Positions 17,440 to 26,200 of a stretch of DNA of 64,000 nucleotides are shown one piece after another. Position 1 is the first letter of the stretch, and each line of letters begins with the position of its first letter. The stretch covers positions 4,708,054 to 4,772,053 of the forward strand of contig NZ_LT599032.1 in NCBI RefSeq assembly GCF_900079725.1, in the 5' to 3' direction. The translations under genes and the position numbers were made by a program. The notes beneath the pieces are model-generated. The model was not told where the DNA came from, made no database searches, and was given only the letters and a program-made list of their open reading frames with translations. The DNA is from an uncultured Dysgonomonas sp. (GTDB lineage Bacteria > Bacteroidota > Bacteroidia > Bacteroidales > Dysgonomonadaceae).

Positions 17440-19902
17440 ATGAAGTACAGAAGAAAAATATTCGAAAGTTTACTGATTTGTGCTCTATTGATTGGGTTTT
17501 CAGTACAAAAGGCTAATGCCCAGTATATGCCGGTAGTCTATGACAGAACGTATGATGGCGAAGGTATTCAATACCAGCATATTTATCCGGCTTCGGATGG
17601 TCAGGTTGTTTTGGTTGGGTCAGTAGGAGAGAAGACCACAATAACATGGGTGAAGCGTGGAGGGGATATCTATTTCTCTCATTCGTTGCCATCGGGTTTC
17701 ACGTCAGTGAACAGTGTTTCTTACATAGACAAAGATAAAATATTGATTTTGGGACAATCCAATTACCTTATTCTGAAAAAGAAGACCAATAAAGTATGTG
17801 GACGTGCCATCATTGTAGATAACACAGGCAAAATTCTGACAGATGTATATCTGGGGGAAGACGGTAGCGAATTATTCTGTGGAAAAGTTTTAAAAGACGG
17901 CAACCTTGTACTTGGGGGATATGAGCCGAAGACCGGAGATGTAAGAGCCGGATTGTTAGGGAAAGTAGATGCAACAGGGAAAGTCATATATAAATACCTT
18001 TCCAGTGAAAGCGGGACTTGTATCGGGTTCGATGTTTTAGGCAGTACTACAGAATATATACATGCCGCATTTACCGGAGAAGAGGGGACCACTGCTTCTG
18101 TAGTTCGTTTAGATAGTAAGGGTAAGCCTTTTTTTGTCACTAATCTGCCCGATCAAGGTTTCCATATACACAAAATGATAACAGCGCCTGACGATCATAT
18201 TTTTCTTATTGGAAGCAGTGCATCTACAGGTGGACGTGTTATAAAAATAAGGACAGAAGGAGATATTGTCTTTAATAAGGAAATTGTTCCTGCATCGGAG
18301 TTCTCTACCTTAGAGCATCTCTATCTGGCAAACAATGGAAACATATTGGTTGGAGGCAATGGTGGCGATAAATGTTATTACTCGCTTTTGCGTAACGATG
18401 GTACCGACCTTTTGAAGTATATCTTGAGAGGAAGTATATCGGGCATGGGGCTGAATCCTGTTTCGGGAGAATCCGTTGTCGTAGGCTTCGATGCAGACCG
18501 CAGTCGCGGAACAATTGTAGGATTGGCTAAAGACGGGCGGCAGATATATCAGAAATCTACCGATGGTAATTTCGATAAAACCCAATTGACTCAAAATGGT
18601 ATTTTTCTAGCCAGTACGGCAACAGGACGTATTTGCATGCTTTCAAATATGGGCGATATGCTCTTTGACCGGTATGCTATCGAAAATGAGAGGAATATTT
18701 TTGAAGAAATAAACTTCACCTCCAACGGTGACATACTATTCAAAGGAAGAAATAACCGCGTGGTTAAGCTCGGTCATGGAGTATATGTATCTGATGTGAG
18801 GATAAATAAACCGGTTAATGGTTATACAACAGCACTGTTTACAGTGACACTGACAGGATATTCGACCACAGAGCAGGGTGTACCTGTACCTGTAACAGTT
18901 GAATACGGAACTAAAGCAGGAACGGCGACCGAAGCCGACAATTACTCTCCGATAAAAGGAAGCCTCTCTTTTGTTCCTGCAAATGACGGTGCTACCCGTT
19001 ATATGATAAAACAAGATGTGGAAGTCCCTATCAAAGCTAATAACCTAATGGAAGGGCGCAAAGTGTTCGAAATGCATCTGGCTAATGTAAATCACAGTTA
19101 CCTGGTGAAGCCTGTAGGTATTGGTACGGTTGAGGATCAGGAAGTTTTGGTAAAATTAGTAAATACCGAAGATGGTGTAGAAGACCAGAAAGATGTTACA
19201 TACGAATTGGGAATATTCAAAACAAACGGTGAGATGCTGGTGAATTCAACCGGATCGGACATTATTATAGATGGTGTATATGGTAAAGGAACAGCTGACG
19301 CTTTGGATTTTGATATGGGAGTAATACCGCGCGTTGTTATAAGCAAAGGCCAAAAAACAGGTTCATTTAATGTAAAAACCCTGAATGATACACGCTATGA
19401 GTTACCTAAGTCAGTGGTGGTGGATTTCAATAAAATACATGCTATAAATGATGCGAATATCAATTTTGAAAGCTCGCTGTTGAGTTGTGCCGGTAATATT
19501 ATCGACCAGCAGGCTATGATTGCAATTACTTCTTTGGGTGACCATGGAAGAATGAATAATATTGTCTCAGGATTTTATCGCATATCACTGTTGAGAGCAT
19601 CTGATGGAGCATTACTGACAAATGCTACAGGAGGAGATGTAAATGTAACTTGTTCAATTGGAACTGAAACTACGGCTACAGAGGGGAAAGACTTTGTACT
19701 GACTAACCTTCACGACCTCCGTATCTGGGGCGATGGTAATCGTAGTACAGTAAATCTGAATGGTATCGTTCTCTTCGATAAAGATAAGGCCGGGCCTAAA
19801 AAATTAGTTATGGAAATTAATTCTGTAACCACACCGGAGTATAGCCCACAAATATCCATTTCAACCGAAGGCAAATCAGCAAGCTTTGTGATTAATGATT
19901 AA
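17440..19902 (+). CDS. Exported propeller and Calx-beta protein
   Basis: This 820-residue protein has a signal peptide ending at ANAQ (residue 28). Residues about 30-440 repeat a short strand pattern (DGQVVLVGS, KILILGQ, GNLVLGGY, DHIFLIGSS, GNILVGGNGG), a beta-propeller. The C-terminal ~380 residues hold about three Calx-beta-like domains, seen in the pattern PVTVEYGTKAGTATEADNYSPIKGSLSF. No T9SS sorting domain is visible at the end. It follows the OmpA-like gene by 16 bp. A surface or periplasmic scaffold in the fibre apparatus is inferred; I know no characterised protein of this design. Confidence 0.7.
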   Translation: MKYRRKIFESLLICALLIGFSVQKANAQYMPVVYDRTYDGEGIQYQHIYPASDGQVVLVGSVGEKTTITWVKRGGDIYFSHSLPSGFTSVNSVSYIDKDKILILGQSNYLILKKKTNKVCGRAIIVDNTGKILTDVYLGEDGSELFCGKVLKDGNLVLGGYEPKTGDVRAGLLGKVDATGKVIYKYLSSESGTCIGFDVLGSTTEYIHAAFTGEEGTTASVVRLDSKGKPFFVTNLPDQGFHIHKMITAPDDHIFLIGSSASTGGRVIKIRTEGDIVFNKEIVPASEFSTLEHLYLANNGNILVGGNGGDKCYYSLLRNDGTDLLKYILRGSISGMGLNPVSGESVVVGFDADRSRGTIVGLAKDGRQIYQKSTDGNFDKTQLTQNGIFLASTATGRICMLSNMGDMLFDRYAIENERNIFEEINFTSNGDILFKGRNNRVVKLGHGVYVSDVRINKPVNGYTTALFTVTLTGYSTTEQGVPVPVTVEYGTKAGTATEADNYSPIKGSLSFVPANDGATRYMIKQDVEVPIKANNLMEGRKVFEMHLANVNHSYLVKPVGIGTVEDQEVLVKLVNTEDGVEDQKDVTYELGIFKTNGEMLVNSTGSDIIIDGVYGKGTADALDFDMGVIPRVVISKGQKTGSFNVKTLNDTRYELPKSVVVDFNKIHAINDANINFESSLLSCAGNIIDQQAMIAITSLGDHGRMNNIVSGFYRISLLRASDGALLTNATGGDVNVTCSIGTETTATEGKDFVLTNLHDLRIWGDGNRSTVNLNGIVLFDKDKAGPKKLVMEINSVTTPEYSPQISISTEGKSASFVIND

Positions 19903-19968
19903 GAATTAGAAAAGTATCTGTTTTGTTTTTTATTTGCTGACCCTGTTTTTGAATAACTAATTTAAAGA

Positions 19969-20478
19969 ATGAGAAATATGGAATATTTAAACGTCCCTTC
20001 TATTCTGTCTTTTAGACATTCTGTAATTAAAGAGTTTAAGGTATATACCGGTTCCCGTAAAGGTGCTGTAGAGTTGGATTCTTCCGAGTTTGACCCGATG
20101 GCCATTTGGAAACAATATATTGTACAGAAAGAAAATCTTTGTCAGGAATTAATGCTGGCGTTTATAGATGATACAACACTAGCTTTCTTCCCTGAAAAAT
20201 ATACTTATACCTATAGATTCGAAAACGGGGTTTTGCAAATATATAATACTATGCATAATTCCTGGAATAATTTTGCTTATGGCGATAGGAATAAACTGGT
20301 GATAAAACAGGGTCTTACCGGTGTGGGAAAAGAATTGTCTTTTATGCAGCACAGGGCGAAAAATAGGGATGAAACCTGTTTTGGTGCATTAAATTATGCA
20401 GGTGTAAATTCATTATCCTATCTGAAAGATAAAAAAGCTACTATAGCTTGGTGTAATGTACATTATACCTTTCAATAA
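19969..20478 (+). CDS. Uncharacterised 169-residue protein
   Basis: No signal peptide or transmembrane segment is visible. The middle is beta-rich (TLAFFPEKYTYTYRFENGVLQIY), which could be a small barrel, followed by GDRNKLVIKQGLTGVGKELSFMQHR. I recognise no family. It sits 66 bp after the propeller gene and 68 bp before the second fimbrillin, on the same strand, so it may belong to the operon. Confidence 0.6.
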   Translation: MRNMEYLNVPSILSFRHSVIKEFKVYTGSRKGAVELDSSEFDPMAIWKQYIVQKENLCQELMLAFIDDTTLAFFPEKYTYTYRFENGVLQIYNTMHNSWNNFAYGDRNKLVIKQGLTGVGKELSFMQHRAKNRDETCFGALNYAGVNSLSYLKDKKATIAWCNVHYTFQ

Positions 20479-20546
20479 CATCCTGAAAATAATATGCCTG
20501 GTTCCTGAACATTAAAGAATGGGGATCAATATAATCGTAAGGATAA

Positions 20547-21947
20547 ATGGTACAAGCAATGAAAAAAATGAATATAAAAGAACATATAAATATGACCATT
20601 ATACTCCTGTGGATAATGGGATTTGTATGTTCCTGTTCCGGAGATAGTGTCTTTATTGATGAGGGTGGCAATACTGATGGTGACAAGAAGATTTTTCTTT
20701 CCATGTTGCTGAACCCGAATGAGGATACAAAAGAAAAGTCGGTAGGCAATATTGATGATTCTGATTTTGAAAGTCAGATTTACAGACTCGACGTTCTAAT
20801 ATTTAAATCAACAGGAGAATATGAAGCGGGGAAAGTTGACGGACATGATTCTGTACCGCGTAAAATAATCAATGGAAATGAGTATCAAACCATAGATGAA
20901 ATAAAAGGAATCAGCCTGACTGCCGGAAAACGTGACATATATGTTATTGCCAATGCACCGGACGGATATTTTGCCTCTGTAAAAAATATAACACAATTTC
21001 TACAGAAATATGAAAATTTGAATACGCAAGGTTTATTTCCTCATCCAGGGACGGTGATTCCCAATCCGGGTGATAATCCTCCAATCGGAGGAATTAATCC
21101 TTCGGATTTAAAGACTAATCTTACCATGTGCCATTGTGAAAAGAATGTAAATTTTAAAAATACAGAAGAACAACATTATTTGGGATATACATCAAACAAT
21201 GGTCGTCCCGGAGATGTTGCATCCGATTATGGGCATGCTTTGTTTGGTATTAATCCGTTTGTGCTGGAACGGCTGGTGGCAAGGGTCGCGATTCAAAAGA
21301 TTGAATTTGACCTGGCACCTGCTATAGAATTTGAGAAGGATTACCCTACGAATAATTATACCTATCATATCGATTCAGTATTTATGATGAATGTGAAAAC
21401 TGCATCATGGTTTTCTTCCGAATCGGCAAATGTGCTGTCCGGAAAATTTGGTCATGGATGTAATACAGGATATCAGTTTCTGTGCGATCCCACATTATTA
21501 AACAATCTTAACCCTGCAAGCGAATTGACAAGCTATTTAACAGAGCCAATCTTCACACAAAAATATGATATAACATCTGACGTAACAGCTAATGATACCC
21601 CTTTATGGTATTATGTTTTCGAAAACGATGAAAGTACCCTTTATCCTACCTATTTTGTGATAGGAGTAAGATACAATTTTGAGAGTACAAAGGATGCAGG
21701 GGTTATCAAAACGGTCAAATGCTATTATCCGGTAATAGTGAATGCCCCGGCTCCGGGAAAAACAACACATGATTACATAAAGCGCAATTACCAATATGGT
21801 ATCAAAGCTACAATAAGAGGTCTGGGAACTGTATATGGAAATAATGCTACCCTCTTGAAAAGTGCACAGAGTCCGAATATGGCGATCGAGATAGATGAAA
21901 CAATAGGTAGGAATCTCTTTCCTTGGGAAGGAAATACTTATAAGTAA
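20547..21947 (+). CDS. Second fimbrillin (Mfa1-like) of the rightward locus
   Basis: The 466-residue lipoprotein (FVCSC) carries Mfa1-type marks: IYRLDVLIFKSTGEY, LTAGKRDIYVIANAP, LERLVARVAIQKIEFDL and a late YIKRNYQYGIKATIRGLG. The ATG at 20559 (MKKMN) is an alternative start that gives a more usual signal peptide. The gene lies 15 bp ahead of a Mfa2-like gene, so the pair forms a second fimbrial unit inside the same operon. An unusual Pro/Gly-rich insert (about residues 170-190) has no counterpart in the other fimbrillins here. Confidence 0.8.
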   Translation: MVQAMKKMNIKEHINMTIILLWIMGFVCSCSGDSVFIDEGGNTDGDKKIFLSMLLNPNEDTKEKSVGNIDDSDFESQIYRLDVLIFKSTGEYEAGKVDGHDSVPRKIINGNEYQTIDEIKGISLTAGKRDIYVIANAPDGYFASVKNITQFLQKYENLNTQGLFPHPGTVIPNPGDNPPIGGINPSDLKTNLTMCHCEKNVNFKNTEEQHYLGYTSNNGRPGDVASDYGHALFGINPFVLERLVARVAIQKIEFDLAPAIEFEKDYPTNNYTYHIDSVFMMNVKTASWFSSESANVLSGKFGHGCNTGYQFLCDPTLLNNLNPASELTSYLTEPIFTQKYDITSDVTANDTPLWYYVFENDESTLYPTYFVIGVRYNFESTKDAGVIKTVKCYYPVIVNAPAPGKTTHDYIKRNYQYGIKATIRGLGTVYGNNATLLKSAQSPNMAIEIDETIGRNLFPWEGNTYK

Positions 21948-21962
21948 GAAAACAGAAAAATT

Positions 21963-22994
21963 ATGAGAATAAAAACTATTATATATACATCTTTCCCTCG
22001 TTTTGTTTTCTTTTTGAAAACATGTATGACTTTATTTCTTTTGACCTTTATTACATTAGCATTAATGCTTCTTTTTCAAGGTTGTACGGATAGTAATGTC
22101 ATGCAAATAAGTCAGAAACAAGAGGACGGGCAATCAATACTGTCCATGCATACAAAATCTGTACCCGTTGAGTTAATAAATAATTCGCACTTGTATGTAT
22201 TTGATGAGGACCGGAAATTTGTCAAAGAACAATTTAATGTTGATAAATCAGGAGATAAGCTTTCTATCACTATGACAGTTGGGGAATGGAATCTGGTACT
22301 CATCAGTTGTAATACAGATGTTTCAGGTCAATTGAATATTCCGTACGGAGGCAATATTGATACATCTCCCATGTGGGAGACCAAATTGATAGCTCCTGCG
22401 AATCAGTTTCTCTCACAGACTCCCGCAGAATTAAGCTATGCACCTATCTTCAATACAGAGATCCAACAAGGCATAACAACTTACAAGGATGCCTCTCTAA
22501 ACAGAAATGTGGCAAAAATACAGGTGATATTAGAAGAATATACCGGTTTTGGAAATATCGTAGAGGGTACGAATCCTCTTGCTTTTGTGGAGCTACTTGA
22601 TGTACCTACCACTTTGGCTTGGAGTGGAAAGTATCTTCCTACCAGAGATGCACCTTATCAGTCAGATAAGCCAATAAGAGAATATTTCAATTTTAATAAT
22701 CAACTGAAAGCAGATACAGTCGATTTTATTGTGCCGGCACACAGAGGTGATGACTCATTTGCTGTTACACATAGCGATACTACGCATCACAAATTACGCC
22801 TGCGTGCAAGTATGCCGTTAAATAATGCAAGTTATTATGGAAAAACTCCTATCGAAATACCTTTTGTTCCTAAGATTAACCGTATTGTTCAGGTAGTACT
22901 GAAATTCAGAGGTGAACCTGATACTGACCTTGATGTAAAGGTGACGGTGAAAGACTGGGAGGATTTCATAGGTCAGGATATAACATTCGATTAG
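21963..22994 (+). CDS. FimB/Mfa2-like fimbrial anchor lipoprotein
   Basis: The 343-residue protein has a long hydrophobic leader and a lipobox-like LFQGC near residue 41. It continues with a strand pattern of the Mfa2 type: VELINNSHLYVFDEDRKFVKEQ, then MTVGEWNLVLISCNTD and NRNVAKIQVILEEY. It ends with a WED motif (VKVTVKDWEDF) common at the C-terminus of these proteins. It follows the second fimbrillin by 15 bp. The leader is longer than usual; an internal ATG (residue 22) may be the true start. Confidence 0.75.
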   Translation: MRIKTIIYTSFPRFVFFLKTCMTLFLLTFITLALMLLFQGCTDSNVMQISQKQEDGQSILSMHTKSVPVELINNSHLYVFDEDRKFVKEQFNVDKSGDKLSITMTVGEWNLVLISCNTDVSGQLNIPYGGNIDTSPMWETKLIAPANQFLSQTPAELSYAPIFNTEIQQGITTYKDASLNRNVAKIQVILEEYTGFGNIVEGTNPLAFVELLDVPTTLAWSGKYLPTRDAPYQSDKPIREYFNFNNQLKADTVDFIVPAHRGDDSFAVTHSDTTHHKLRLRASMPLNNASYYGKTPIEIPFVPKINRIVQVVLKFRGEPDTDLDVKVTVKDWEDFIGQDITFD

Positions 22995-23027
22995 CGAATA
23001 ATGATGTAGCCCAAAGTGGGTTATCGA

Positions 23028-23083
23028 AGTTTTGTAAAGTTTGTGTTAAGGTGAATCCTGTGAGTCGGGAGATTCGCAGGTTT
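23028..23083 (+). repeat. Conserved intergenic hairpin, copy 2
   Basis: The 27-nt core 23054-23080 is identical to the reverse complement of 2589-2615, and AGTTTTGTAAAGT (23028-23040) matches 2620-2632. The spacing between the two blocks is 13 nt here and 4 nt in copy 1. The hairpin lies downstream of the second anchor gene and before the giant adhesin, the same relation to transcription as copy 1. Here the lower stem has a T-T mismatch and is followed by TTTCTTTT, more like a terminator. Confidence 0.75.
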
Positions 23084-23213
23084 CTTTTAATGGAAGTGTT
23101 TGATAAGTAAAAGGTAATATTTAATGCAACATTATTTAATCGTAACCTACTATTGTTGTTGCAGATACAAAAGTAATAAATAGGTCAGAGACCTTAATTA
23201 GATTTTAAATGAG

Positions 23214-26200
23214 ATGAGAATCAATAAAATACATAGTAGTTTAAAAGTAATACTCTTTTCTGTATTTCTTTTGCCTTATCTTGGAGCTAATGCTCAGCAT
23301 ATCACTACCGAGGATAGCATTGCAATAGCTAAAGAGAGGGCCAGAGGTTCTATAATGCCACGAACGTCTAATCGTCCGGCATCACCTAATGCAAATAGTA
23401 TTTCTGTAAACAGGGATGCAGCCATCGTAACATATACCCCGGCTGAACTTGTAGAAAAAATATTCCTCAAAAGCCAGGGAGGTGATTGTGCTACGGAAGG
23501 AGTAATTGAAGATGTTACACTTCATGCATTAAACTGGACAGGTACAGCATGGTCAGCAACGAGTCCGGAATACAACAGATCTATGTCGTACTTTAGTGGA
23601 GGACAAACGGCGGGAACCCGTGTATTGGGTATAGAAAGTGGGATTTTACTTACCACCGGACCGGGGCTGTATGCAGAAGGTCCCAATAGTAGTGGAAGCG
23701 GATCTCAAAGTACGTTGAATGGAGGTAAAGCGCTTAGTGATGCAGATTTGCAGGCTTTAACCACTAATAGTGTAAATTGTGGTACGGTATTGGAATTTAC
23801 TTTTACACCACAATCATCTCAAATCAGTTTTGAATATGTATTCGGATCGGAAGAATATCCCAATTATTCTAATAATCCGACTTATAATGACGTATTTGGT
23901 TTTTTTATATCTGATGAGGATGGTATTTCCAACAAAAAAAATATTGCGATAGTACCCGGCACTACTGATTTACCGGTTGCAATCTATAATGTAAACCAAC
24001 TAAGAAACACCGAGTATTTTGTAAATTGTTATACTACAGCCGGACAACAAGTAGAATATAACGGACATACAACAGTTTTGACAGCAAAAGCTACCGTAGA
24101 GCCGGGGAAAAAGTACAGATTAAAACTAGCTATAGCTAATGTTGGGGATAACAGTTATGGGTCGGGAGTATTCCTTAAAGCTGGTAGTTTCGACTTAGGG
24201 CTTGGTATTACTAATCATGGAAATGAGATTCAGGGCATGGATAATGTCTTTCAGGCTTGCGAAAGTAATAAATTCACATTGAAGATAAACAAAAGTTCTG
24301 TGGCAAGGACAATCGGAATGACTTATTCCGGAGCTGCTGTGAATTTTATAAAACAGCCGGATGGCAGCAATATGCCTGCGACAATTAATGTACCTGCATA
24401 TTCGACGGAAGTAAGTGTGCCTTACAAAGTATTGAGTACTGTGTCTACAAACGGTGGAGACTTTAATATTAAGGCAACGATTCCGGGATGTGGTGAAATA
24501 ACAAAAACAATATATGTATATCAACAGTTTTTATCTGCTACGGTAAAGACTACACCGTCATGTAATGGTAATGACGGTAGTTTATATGTTGAGGCCACCG
24601 GCGGTTCTCCACGTGTGGAAATGAGTCGGAATGGAGGAGTCGACTGGCAAAAGATAGCTGTACCTTTTACCGGATTGGCACCGGGTTCATATACAGTTAT
24701 GGTACGTGACTCTATTGGTTGTAATACAGAAACACTTACTGCAGTTATAACAGGTAAACCCGTTATAAATAATACCTTTACCGAAACCACTGTCTGTGCC
24801 GGAACTATTGTGCCTAAAGTAACACTTACAAGCACAGTTGCCGGAACTACTTATGCATGGACATGCAGCAATCCTGCTATCGGTCTAACTTCGGGTACAG
24901 GGGATATTCCTCAATTTACCGCGAAGAATACGACCACAGGGCAGTTGGAAGCTACGGTAACAGTTACTCCTACGGCATTTGGTTGTGTTGGTGTTTCAAA
25001 AAGTTATAAGATAATAGTCAATCCGGTTGCCGATGTAAAACCTATTTCTAATCTGACAGTCTGTAATAACAGCTTGGTATCGTCTATCCCATTCGAAACT
25101 ACGGCCATACCAACTAATAAAGTAACGTATACATGGAAAAATAGTAATGCTACTATCGGTCTTGTTGCCAGCGGTTCGGGTTCAAATCTGCCGTCTTTTA
25201 CTGCAGTAAATTCAGGTATTGCACCTCTAACAGCCACAATAGAAGTAACACCCAAATATGAAGATTGTATCGGCACGCCGTTGACATTTACTATTACAGT
25301 CAACCCGACAGTTATCGTGAAGCCTATTACTAATTTGACAGTATGTAATAACACTCAGGTACCATCTATCCCATTTGAAACTACAGCCACTCCATCCGGC
25401 AAAGTGACATATACATGGAAAAATAGTAATACGGATATTGGTCTTGTTATCAGTGGTTTTAGTTCAAGTCTGCCTTCTTTTACTGCTGTAAATCCGAGTA
25501 CTGCACCCATAACAGCCACAATTGAGGTAACACCCAAATATGAAGATTGTATTGGCACGCCATTGACATTCACTATTACAGTCAATCCGACAGCCATCGT
25601 GAAGCCTATTGCTAATCTAACGGTATGTAATAATAATTTAGTTCCGTCCATATCATTTGAAACTACAGCTACTCCGACAGAAAAAGTGACATATACATGG
25701 AAAAACAATAATACCGCTATAGGGCTTGTCACTAGTGGTTCGGGTTCGAGTCTGCCGTCTTTTACTGCAGTAAATTCAGGTACTACAGCTCTAACAGCCA
25801 CAATAGAAGTAACACCCAAATATGAAGATTGTATTGGCACGCCGTTGACATTCACTATTACAGTCAATCCGACAGCCATCGTGAAACCTATTACTAATTT
25901 GACAGTATGTAATAACACTCAGGTACCATCTATCCCATTTGAAACTACAGCCACTCCATCCGGCAAAGTGACATATACATGGAAAAATAATAATGCTGCT
26001 ATCGGTCTTGTTGCTATCGGTTCGGGTTCAAGTCTGCCGTCTTTTACCGCGACCAATCCAGGTACTGCACCTCTAACAGCTACAATAGAAGTAACACCCA
26101 AATATGAAAATTGTGAAGGTACAAAACTTACATTTATTATTACGGTAAATGCTCCTGTTGTAGCAGGAACTATAAAGGGTAATTCATTTGTATGTGAAAA

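Noticed and set aside
25004-26101. Several long minus-strand frames opposite the adhesin repeats
   Set aside because: They repeat with the same 282-bp period as the plus-strand modules and carry no start context or domain; they are shadows of the repeats.
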